Assembly: GCF_910592395.1 (NCBI RefSeq)
Contig: NC_088309.1
Location: 10,356,501 to 10,420,500, forward strand
Source: Lineus longissimus
Lineage: Eukaryota; Nemertea; Pilidiophora; Heteronemertea; Lineidae
Length of the DNA stretch: 64,000 bases
Direction of reading: 5' to 3'
This document shows, one piece after another, positions 23,929 to 34,536 of the stretch. The translations under genes and the position numbers were made by a program. Every line of letters begins with the position of its first letter. Within the stretch, counting starts at the first letter, position 1. The notes beneath the pieces were generated by a model that worked only from the letters and a program-made list of their open reading frames with translations, was not told the DNA's origin and did not search any database.

Positions 23929-25165
23929 TGAAACCAGAAAGTTGATGAAAGTGGCCATTCTGCAAGATTGCAACTCATCAACTTTTGTCTTGAACATCCA
24001 ATCGCCCGGTTTGCCGATAGAGGCACCACTTGACAGATACTCATCCATGCACTATGCAGTCTAAAAGGTTCGTAAGATCACTTCTTCAGCCCTCAGGGCA
24101 TGCAGGGTTCAGTTAGGATACCAGTAACCTTGCAACGTAAGGTCTGTGCCGTGGATATAGAAGTCATGATTCGCTCACGATGACTGAAGTTCGAAGATCA
24201 CGTTGCCAGTTTGACACGCGATTGTATGGCAAAGTTTGGCCACTCGCATTGTACAACCTGTTCATATATGTGACAGTTTAAGGCACGGTAGGGCTCTAGA
24301 GAGGTGCCATATCATATGCATGAGTACATGATGTATTGTAGGCCTATGGCATGCATTGCATGTGCATGTGGCAAAAAATGACAGATGCCACGAAATAAAA
24401 CACCGTTTTCTACTTTCCGAAGTCATGAATTTCCTTCAAAACAGAGCAAGGACATACCTTGTACCTTTGTTTATGATAGCGGTAAATGACAACAAAATGT
24501 TTTCAAACTGAACCAAGCTATTCGTGAAAACGTGGCACTTATTTACGTTTCAGTGCAGAAAATGGCTGGGTATGCCACGTAACGAATTTGAGGGCTTTCC
24601 CAAGGAAACGTCATTTAGGAATCCCGGGGATTTCCCTTAATTGGGTCAAACTGTCCGCCAACTTTGACAACCACAAAACTTACCAAAATAAAGACGATTT
24701 TTGCAGAATCTAACTCCTTTACTTCACTGAACAAGTAACAAGATGTTAAAGATTTATTAATCAACCTTTAGCTGTGGTTGACATGTTGATATATGAATGA
24801 GAGGCCGAGATAATCAATAAGAACAAAGCATGCATGCATTGCGCAATGCTCATACAGCATACTGTGACACAGGGTGTGTCAAAAAGATATCGTCAAAAAA
24901 TACCAAGATGACTTTTGCCCAAAAGAATTGTTAGTGCTGTTGTGGCTGGCCCGGGGCCCCTGCGCTGCAAGTAGCCATGATATTATGAGACGGATCGCCC
25001 TGATATAGGAGTTGGATAAAAACCTTACTTTCTTTGAATAGGTCACGTATGACGTCGTAACCAGCACCAGGTCACAAATGAAATGATATAGGCCCTATTA
25101 TTTAGGATAGTATTTATAACAGTATTGATTGTATTACTTTCAGACCGTCAAAGCATTAAATTAGG
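23929..25165. promoter_or_regulatory. Shared intergenic region between head-to-head PRRC1 and POLK
   Basis: The two genes start in opposite directions with 1.2 kb between their ATGs. A splice acceptor (TTACTTTCAG) ends at 25143, just before the POLK ATG, and an acceptor sits at 23929 before the PRRC1 ATG, so both have untranslated first exons inside this interval. Minus-strand donor-like GTAAGTTTT (plus AAAACTTAC at about 24677-24685) could end a PRRC1 first exon. I see no convincing TATA box. Exact start sites cannot be placed. Confidence 0.5.
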
Positions 25166-28100
25166 ATGGATGCTTTGAGTGACGCTGACCAGTTTCAAGA
25201 TGATGAAGATGAAGACTGGACAGAGACAGGATGGGCAGATCCAGTCCAGTTACCAGTACCACCTTCCCAACATGCCAAACGAAGTATGAATTTTATTCCA
25301 ATAGTCCTAATAGCTAGGAGGGGGGGGGGGGCGATTAGCTGTGTTGGCTGCAGTAGAATGCAGATCAATATATGACAAGTATATGAGTTGAATTATTTAT
25401 TTCTAGCACCTAATATTTCTCCATTGCTTTCAGATCCAAAACCTGCTGTTGTACAGAAAAAGCCCATGGAAATAGGGGAGACAAAATCAGATGTTGTATC
25501 AAGGATGACACTGAACGACAACAAGGCTGGAATGGCAGGACTTGACCGGGAAAAGATCAACAAGATTATCATGGCGGCATCTGCAGGTAAAATGCAACTT
25601 CTTCCTAGGCTTCCACCCCATCTAGAAGACTCCAGACCAGTCCTGAAAAATGAAATCATGAAGAGCTACTTTGTTCTCTCTGGAATGGCAATTCCTTGAT
25701 TTCTGTGTTTTGGATGAAGAGACAAGTTCGATTGAGAAGATGAGAGAGGCATTGGATGAAAGTCGTTGGTGTAAATCCTCCACTTATTTTTCTTAACATC
25801 CATAATGATCCCTCCAAATTTTCAGGTTCAAAATTTTATGAAAATGAGAAAAAGAAGGAGCAACAAGTGATGAAACGAATTGATGAACAACGGAAGAAAC
25901 TGAAGAAAATAACAGAAAAACATCTCTCAGATGGTGAAATTGAAGTAAGTACAAAGTGCAGGAAAAGATTGAAAAATTATTCTTCGATTTGTGATAGTGC
26001 AACATGATTTATACACAAGTAAAGCAGGTGAAATGTTCCCCCTTTAAGGATACTGTCTGACTCGTTATCAATTGATTGTTTCTCTTACTATTTTGAAATA
26101 TTCTGTGAAGTCCCAGTTCCTGTTACTGTGCTGATTCTTTGATTTCTTTTCTTTGCCATCAGGCTGATCAGCTCCTTCAACAATTGGACTCAACCAGAGA
26201 TTTGTCACGTACAATTGTCCATGTTGATATGGATGCATTTTATGCTGCTGCTGAGATGAGGGATAATCCGTCTCTCAGAGATAAACCTATGGCTGTTGGT
26301 GGCAAATCGATGCTGGTGAGTATAAAAAAACTGGGCAGTACAATGCTATTTGCTTACTTTACTTATAGTCCTCTTCATGCAAAGAGAGCACATAAAGCTT
26401 CCATCTTTAGTCTCCACCCACTTCTGTCAGCAGCCTGTCTGTGGATGTTTCCCTAGGTCAGACCAAGTGGCCTCGATTGACCTCATCTCCTCTTCTACTG
26501 TTCGGCGCCAGGTCTCTTTTGAACAGCCTCAAATGCCATTTGAGTGAGGTTGTTTATCTTTAGCATTCACTCTGACGCAAACCTGGTTTCTGTGTAGCTA
26601 GAAGAACAATCATTGGGCCACTCCGCCAGCCTTCTTGGAGTTTGATTTCACAGCTGATATAACAAGCTATTGTGGAGCTTACAAGGATGATCAAACTTTT
26701 TAACTTGCATCTGGGAAGGCAGCGGGTCTGGTGCCCTGCAAGATAATGTTGCAGTTCCCTGTTAAGGACTCTTATCAAATTGACCTAAATTATATCCAAG
26801 GGCGGTTTTCCAGTGTTTCATGTCGTGTTCCTTCTTTCAGTCAACATCTAACTATGCTGCAAGGAGATACGGTGTTCGTGCTGCAATGCCAGGTTTCATC
26901 GGAAAAAAGCTTTGCCCCGAACTTGTGATTGTTCCACCGAACTTCGAAAAATATACTGCTATCAGTAAACAAGTGAGGTCAGTCATGGCAAATTACGACC
27001 CTAACTACTGTCCGATGAGCTTGGATGAGGCATATCTGGATCTAACAGAACATTTGAAGAAAAGACAGACGTACACAGAGGAACAGCGGACTTTTGAAAT
27101 TATGCATGTTGATGGACAGAAAATCAATAACAGACTGACGTCTGCTGGTGAGAATGTTGCTGTGGACAAAAAAAATGAAGGGAAAACTGGAGTAGACTTA
27201 TTGTTGTCTGCTGATGTGAGTCAGTACACAGAGCATGGTCCTGTTGTAAACAAAGAGTGTGATAGATCGGAAGACATGTCTTCTGATGAAGAACTAGACT
27301 GCTTGATTCGGAACATTCCAAATAACATTGTCGACACTGGAACTGTTAGTGGTGAAAAGGCTAGAACATTGGTACCAGGAGCAGATTGTTCTTTGAGCAA
27401 ATCAAAGGCAGTGGATCATGAGAAGAGAGGGAGAATCGTCTTTGGGCTGAGTGCTGATGAAGCAGTGAGAGAAATGAGATTTAGGATTGAGCAGGTGACG
27501 GGCCTGACAGCCAGTGCAGGTGGGTGGGTACATTGGCAAGTGCCATCAAACATTTTGTGTTGATGAAGAGAAAGTGTACATCAAGAAACAGGCTTCTGCA
27601 TGTTCTCTGTATTTTACCAGACAAAATTATTAATCAGCCCCAGGCTATCAATTTTCACCCACAAATTTTATGTTACTATACGGTATGTTGTTAATGATAA
27701 ATGAGAGAGTGTGCTTTCGACATGTCCTTTCAGATCTTTTAGCACTCAAGTGCTAATCAGGCATCCACCAATTGACATAGAAATATCTAATTAATGTTTG
27801 TACCACCTTTCTGTTGTCAAGGTATAGCACCAAATATGATGTTGGCCAAGGTGTGCTCTGACAAGAATAAGCCAAATGGTCAGTACAGAATTCCTCCAAC
27901 GAGAGAAGCTGTCCTGGAATTCATCAAAGAACTCCCAATAAGAAAGGTACTTAATGTGAAGCCTTAACAGATACCCATAGGTCACTCAGTCATACCACAT
28001 ATTTGTCCCTATTTGGAATTTTGCTAAGATGCGAGGCCACTGCAGATTACCCTTTTTGCCCCCTGTGTTGGATCTTTTCTTGCCTTGGCATAGACACTCA

Positions 28101-31100
28101 GGTACAGGAGACCCCAGATTTTAGTCTCATCAATAGACTCTCGACTATTTATCCATTTTGTTGTGAAGAGCAAAGTATATTAGTTCCTAGAATCCTCCCC
28201 AGTACATTTGAAGAAACATACATGTATTCTGGATTCTCACGGCGGATTGAACTCGGGCCAAAGTGGGCCCTGCGCTCATGATGAATCTACACTTTGGTGC
28301 GTACTTGTACCTTGGAGGATGGATTGGTTAAACTAAGACACCTGTTGGGATTGTGAGAGTCACAATGATACTCATAGCTGACGTTCCATATTGTTCCTTC
28401 AGGTTATGGGAATAGGCAAAGTGTCTGAGAGTATGCTAAAAGCTCTTGATGTGACCATGTGTGAGCACCTCTATGAGAAGAGGGCTATTCTCTATCACCT
28501 CTACTCAGCAATATCTTTCAACTACTTTATGAGAATATGCATTGGAATTGGTTCAACGAAAGTTGAAAGGTCAGTATTTCTATGCTCTTGAGGTGTTTTG
28601 CCTCGAAAAACTGTCCCAAAAAGTTTGCAGTCGTGGTCTTTGTTATTTCTGCCAAAGGTGGGGCTCAGAGAACTCTGCGTTATTGCAGTTAAAAATCCTG
28701 ATCTTGTGGCCCCTCAGCTCGCGTACATGTCAATACAAGTGGTTACAGATGTAGTGTAGTTGTCCACCAGTACTAAGTACCACCAACAGCACATTTTCTA
28801 AGGTTAAACTTGGTTTGAATGACTTAATCTTCAGAATTCACTTTTACTAAATTTGAGACGTTTTCCACTTCAGAGATGGAGATCGGAAGAGCATGAGTGT
28901 TGAACGAACCTTCAGCGAGATCAACAAACCTGCTGAGCTGTACAAGAAGTGCCTGGAGCTGTCTGCGGCATTAGCCGAAGACCTCAAGGATGAAAACCGC
29001 AATGTAAGATTCCCTGAAATTAGATTCCTTGGTTACGCATGCGCATGAATGCGTACTTTAATAGAGTCTGTTATGTACATTCGTAACCAAACACAAAACT
29101 GGACATTTTGTTCCAATTTCTGATGACTACTGATTCAAAGGTTTGGTGCACTCAAGATGTACCCCATCTTGACCCTCAAGCCTTGGATCCACTCCGCCGT
29201 CCTGGACTCCGTTCCGAGTAACTCTGATAGTTCAGAATGGATGTACCGCTCATATGATAACTCCAAAATCAAAATCTTTCGTATTATTCTAGGGAAGGAC
29301 TGTGACTATCAAGATGAAGACAGTTGCCTTTGAGGTTAAGACGAGGGCCCAGAGTCTGATGGAATATACCTCTGATCCCGAAGTTATCTACTCTACCGCG
29401 AAGGAACAACTTAGGCTCGAGATACAGGCCTGTCAACCAAAACCTTTGAGGTTGCGGTTATTAGGTAAGACTGTTTTTTGTACTTTTAATGTTTAAATAT
29501 TTGTCTCGATATCAAAAGCTTTCACAATCATAAAGAATAACCTTGAAATTCAGCCCCGGTTCCACAGGAATTCGTTTTCATGATTGCAGATTGTGCCCTT
29601 GCCTCGAATCACCTCTGTATATTTTGCATCAGTTTGAAAAACTGCAGTACGATATAACTTCTCATTTTAGGCGTGCGCATGTCAAATTTCCAAGACTCTG
29701 AATTGAGCAAGAAAAAGCAGACGACGATAAAGGACATGTTTCAGAAAGTTCATGAGGAAAAGTCAACAAAAATTGGAGACACCGTCTCTGTTCCTGTCAA
29801 GGAAGGTGCTGCAGAAAAAATGGATGAAAATGGCAATGTCATTGAGGCAAAGTCCACGATAGATGTGCCAAGTCAGGTCGGCAGCACTGTTGAGTCTCTG
29901 GGTGGAAAAACGTCTGCTGTCGGTAATGCAGACGATAGCATGGGTCAGGTTGGCAGTGACAAGTTCAATTTGCAAGCTTCAAAAGTGGAAAAGGGACAAT
30001 GGCAATCAAAATTGTTGGACCCCCTAAAAGTGCCTCAGGTTGTCAGGGATGGTGGTTCGGATGGACTGATTCATGTTTCAATGGATGTGGATATTGACCC
30101 TGTTTATTTACAAGATACTGATGTCGATAGTGATGCAGAGTGTGAAACAAATTCCACTGATATGTTTGGAGATTTAAGTGAGAAGTTTATCAACAAACCT
30201 GCTGGTAATGTAGCTGAGTTTGAAAACAGTTGCCATAAAGAGAGTGAGGATTCAGTGCGGTTTATGAATCAAAGTGGTGCTAACTGTGATTTTTCTGACC
30301 TTGCTCCCATGAATGATGAGCCGGATGTGAGAAGTATGGATCGTTCTGTGATATGTGATACCAAGAACTGTGTGACTGAGACATACTCTCTTGCATGTGA
30401 CAGTGGCTTGCCTGCTGCTCTGAATAGCAGTAAGCCCTTTGAGAAAACAAGACATGTTCTGGCAGCCGGTTCATGTGAAGATGTGGTTTTGAATTCAGCA
30501 ATTGGAAGACAGGATTCTCGTAAAGTTGTTGTGGATTCTGACTTATCTGAGGATGCAGACATATCAAGCAGTGATACAGAAGTTCCTAAACATAGTAAAG
30601 AAGCTTTAACTGAGCCAACATGGCAGACTGTGACCAATGTTAGGGAGAGTAGATGTACAATAGATGCAGAATTGCCTGGTGTTAGTAGGCCTAGTGGTCA
30701 AACTGTTGATAATGAATGGAGGAAAGTTACTAGCAGTGGAAAACAGGAAGCATTTCCTTGCCCAGTGTGCAATGAGAGTATATTTTGTAAAGACATGATT
30801 GAATTTAACAGACATTTGGACAATTGCTTGTGTGGAAATAGTCAGCCTGTTAGTGAGAATCTCAGGAGCCAAAATTCGGGACTTGTTAAAAACAAGGGCA
30901 AGTCTCTTGCCAAGCCAAGAAAACTAAAGAAAGGCAGAGGTGCTAAAACACTCAGTGAAAAACCGAGCCCAAATTTGAATGAAACATTGGACCGATTTAT
31001 GTTAAAGCAGGAGAAATCTTTCAGTGCGCTTAACTTTAATGAGGAAGAGAGTCGTGATGCTTGTGATTTTCTTAGCTATGAGGAGAGCTTTGCAGAGGAA

Positions 31101-32487
31101 CCAGCTGAATTTCTTGGTGATGTTCTCAGTGACGAGGATGCTCCCTGCAAAAGTGTGATACAGGCCCTGGAAGAAGAGTGTGACCTAGACATAGTTTATA
31201 CAGTAACTAGCTCAAATTTTGGGAGCCCTGGTGTTATCCCAAATAGAACTCGGCTAAATGATACCTTAGGTGTTTCACAAACTGAGCATTCGTTATTAGA
31301 TAAAGATACTGAAGCTGCGTTAGTGACTGACTTTCCCAAAGATTTTACTCAAACTGGTGACATTTCAAATTGTGCCATTCCATTGGGACTTGTGACTGAA
31401 TCTGAATCATTGCTTACAGGTGAACCATCAGATCCCGAGCAGCAAGCTTGCAAAGCACTTTCTACTTTGGCATCACAACAAGTAACGTCTGCTACAAATG
31501 AAACAGCAGCCATAGTTGAATCTCACATCAGTGGAACTGAACCAGAATCACAACCTAACAATAGAGTGTCTTCTGTTGTTGAAATGTTAGGTGTAATTGA
31601 TGCATCTGGTAGTACACCACCCAAGTCTGGAGCCCCAAGCAACGTCTCCTCATCAACTTCAGGATCACAACCTTCAGATGGAGCATCTGCAGTTAAAATG
31701 TCTTCTATGGTTGAAAGATTCGTTCTTGTTAAAACAAGTGCTACTGCAGTTGACAGGTCTGCTGCAGTTGAAACGTCTGTTGCGGTCGAAACGTCTGCTG
31801 CAGTTGAAATGTCTGCTGCAGTTGAAACGTCTGCTGCGGTTGAAACGTCTGCTGCGGTTGAAACGTCTGCTGCAGTTGAAACGTCTGCTGCAGTTGAAAC
31901 GTCTGCTGCAGTTGAAACGTCTGCTGCGGTTGAAACGTCTGCTGCAGTTGAAACGTCTGCTGCAGTTGAAACGTCTCCTTTGGTTGAGAAGTCTTCTGCA
32001 GTTGAAACGTCTGCTGCAGTTGAAACGTCTGCTGAATCTGATCCAGCCACCAAACCAAATGGTCTGCTGTGCCCAATCTGCAACAAGACTCTCCGAACCA
32101 AGAATCTTGAAAACTTCAACCGTCATCTTGATGCCTGTCTGTCGGGACTAAGCAAGAGGGAGCAGAAACCAAGGAAAAGGTAAGAATAATACTGTGATCT
32201 ATAATAAGCACAGTGGATAAAGGTATTGGTTTACCATCAAAAATACATGCTCACCATTGAGATGAAACAATGACACACTAGAAATAGACAAAGGTCTAGT
32301 TCGTTTTGGTGTCCGGCCACATATAACTTCTTTTTATACATTAAACTATCAATCACTTAACAATCCACATCTATGTGGTTGCTTAAACTGTTTCAACATG
32401 TTTTTCAGGAAAGCAAGCTTGGATGGTCGGATGTCCAAACGGTACAAGGAAGATTACAGCTTTGAAGAGTGGGGAGAATGGGAATAG
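25166..32487 (+). CDS. POLK: DNA polymerase kappa (Y-family translesion polymerase)
   Basis: Eleven coding exons: 25166-25283, 25434-25586, 25826-25944, 26163-26315, 26841-27519, 27822-27946, 28403-28569, 28874-29003, 29293-29464, 29671-32179 and 32409-32487 (TAG). Phases fit; 1467 aa against 870 in human. The N-clasp ([20 protein letters not shown]) precedes the palm with VHVDMDAFY (D152) and SLDEAYLDL (D243, E244), the metal-binding residues of Y-family polymerases. The thumb has [13 protein letters not shown], and the little finger has [12 protein letters not shown] and [13 protein letters not shown]-box-like QTTIKDMF lies at 622-629, and two UBZ C2HC fingers start at C969 (CPVCNE..HLDNC) and C1406 (CPICNK..HLDAC). 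Family knowledge: pol kappa bypasses minor-groove lesions and is recruited by PCNA and ubiquitin. Most of the extra length is in the single 2.5-kb exon. The tail ends FEEWGEWE, not a PIP box. Confidence 0.96.
31742..32037 (+). repeat. Coding hexapeptide repeat in POLK (SAAVET)n
   Basis: About 16 tandem 18-bp units encode SAAVET with variants ([24 protein letters not shown]), at roughly residues 1298-1394, between the two UBZ fingers and just before the second. Most of the central units are nearly identical at DNA level, differing mainly by GCA/GCG, so the tract probably changes length by slippage or unequal exchange. It would form a flexible acidic, Ala/Thr-rich spacer. The antisense frames stay open too, which is an artefact of the repeat. 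Confidence 0.95.
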
Positions 32488-33575
32488 GGATGTCAGGCCA
32501 ACATTGGCCACAACAAGTCTTCGTCTGTTTAGGCTTGTTTATCTTGTTTATCTTGTGATCAGAAAAGGCTCAAAGAACATTCGTCATTATAAAGTGAATG
32601 CTTGCTCTAGCTTGGCTTCTGATTTGAAAAAGTTAGAGCTTTTATGATTTTATGTTCCTACTCGAGTAATTATCAAGCTATTTAGTATTGAGCTTTAGTG
32701 ATCTACTTGTATCAATCTTTTTAGATCTGATTCTGAGTTTCGGTGATTTGTAAACTTTATATGCCTGCATAGAGCTTTGGTGATTAAAGACTGCGTCTAG
32801 GCTCAAGTAATTATCAAGTTATGAGCAAGCTTTTTAGTCTCGCTTCTAAACTTAAGTGGTCATCAAGTATATTACTTCCGGTAGGTCTCTCTTCATACTT
32901 CAGTATTATCGAGCATCCTCTACTCTATCTCAGTACAATATTTTCCATTTGCCTTGCCAACCAATAGCTTTGTAGTAACTGATTTATAAGAAGTTGTTTC
33001 TGCAAGTTCAGATTGCCAAATACTCATAGCTTTAAAACTTTTTCTTATTGACTGTGTTAATTTTCTTAAACAGATTCTACTGCCATGACAACAATAAACG
33101 AATATCTTAACATTGAAAAGGTGGTCTTTTGTTATATAATATGGACTGTTTTTAAACCAATGCTTCCCCTTTAACAACCAGACGGTATTCAACTGAAAAT
33201 CGGACAATGTGCAAGATGAACAATTTTACAACCAGCGGATATAGAAAAAAAAAATTGGACAGTGTTCCATGGACAATAACACTATGAAAAGTAGTCAGAC
33301 CAGTAGACAATGTCGGTAAATACCTCATGGCTGCTGAAAGAAAGTGGCAAATGGACTTTGTCACAGTCGGATCATAGAGAAGTGAATGTCAATCACGATG
33401 TTCCTTCGTTCATTGACACATCAGACATTGTGGAGTGGGCACTATTCCATGGCATCATCTCAAACAGTTCGTGGCGAGTTTGTCCACGGAACCTTAAGAC
33501 TTGACCACCCAAGTTTTTACAACTGAACAATTTCTGTACATTTAGAAAGGAGTAATAAAACCATGAGAGTCGGGA
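32488..33575 (+). other. POLK 3' UTR with candidate poly(A) signals
   Basis: Non-coding sequence after the POLK stop. AATAAA occurs at 33093-33098 and 33554-33559, giving UTRs of about 0.6 or 1.1 kb. The convergent kinase gene has its own signal at 33954 on the other strand, so the two transcripts probably end within a few hundred bases of each other. Confidence 0.55.
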
Positions 33576-33953
33576 TGCTGGAACTTGTGTAAACACGGAA
33601 TGGAATGTGTTCACTACATGTATATCACAACCAGCTCCACCCGCATGCCATGTTGTCAGATGATGAACTAATGTCACAGCCATCCATACAAAACCTTGCC
33701 AAGATCACTGTCACGGCAATAGTGGGCTGTCGATTTTTTCTGCTTATCGGGTGTTGTTGGATGGGCTCTCCAAACTGTGAGGTTGGGGAAAGTTGCCAAT
33801 ATGACAAATGTAATTCAAGGACATCGTCTGCACATGGACAAAGTCATATTCTGTCCATGATAGATTGAAAGCTGAGGTGTGCAGTATTTCAATAATAGTC
33901 ACAATCAGAAAATTCAAGAGCATAATTTTAGAACCATATGAAAAAATATTTGA

Positions 33954-33959
33954 TTTATT
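33954..33959 (-). terminator. Candidate poly(A) signal of the repeat-kinase gene
   Basis: Minus-strand AATAAA (plus TTTATT), about 580 nt beyond the kinase stop at 34537, in an AT-rich stretch. It is the first good hexamer downstream on that strand. Confidence 0.5.
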
Positions 33960-34536
33960 GTATCAAAATTCTTATAAATTCTTACAAAATTCTTATAAAT
34001 GTATACATTGCATACAGCGCCAGGAGTAATTAAAAACCTATTATATGTAGCTGATGATAATGTGTAACAAATAACAGCTTGGGCTGTTATGACAATTATC
34101 ATGATGATCATTAACATAATTGAGCACCTTAGTGCATTTAGTGCAATAGGGGGGTGGGTGCATATTGGTTAAAGTGGAGGCATGATATGGGAGGCTTTTA
34201 CAGTGCACACAAATTACATTACACTAAGTGATTTTGCAAAACTTCATGCATATAATGTCGATTCGAACTTTACCTTGACTTAGACCGGTATTGCTCTGAA
34301 AGAAATAATCTTTCTCTATTCATTTCTGCACCTAAATCAAAACTGAAAAAAGCACCCACCCGGGTATTGCACTAAATGATGATTTTAAGTAAATATTAAT
34401 TGACAAGTTTATCAAGCAGCATTCGAGCATCTCTCACTTGTAGTTCATAAGAAATAGTCAATAGTCACCTCTTACTGTGATTTTTGACATTCTGGTCCCC
34501 TGTTGTGATTGCTAGATTCTGGCATCTTTAGCTCAT

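Noticed and set aside
31523-32119. Antisense 198-codon and other overlapping frames opposite the POLK hexapeptide tract
   Set aside because: The 18-bp period keeps all frames open; the plus-strand frame continues into a conserved UBZ finger and is clearly the real one.
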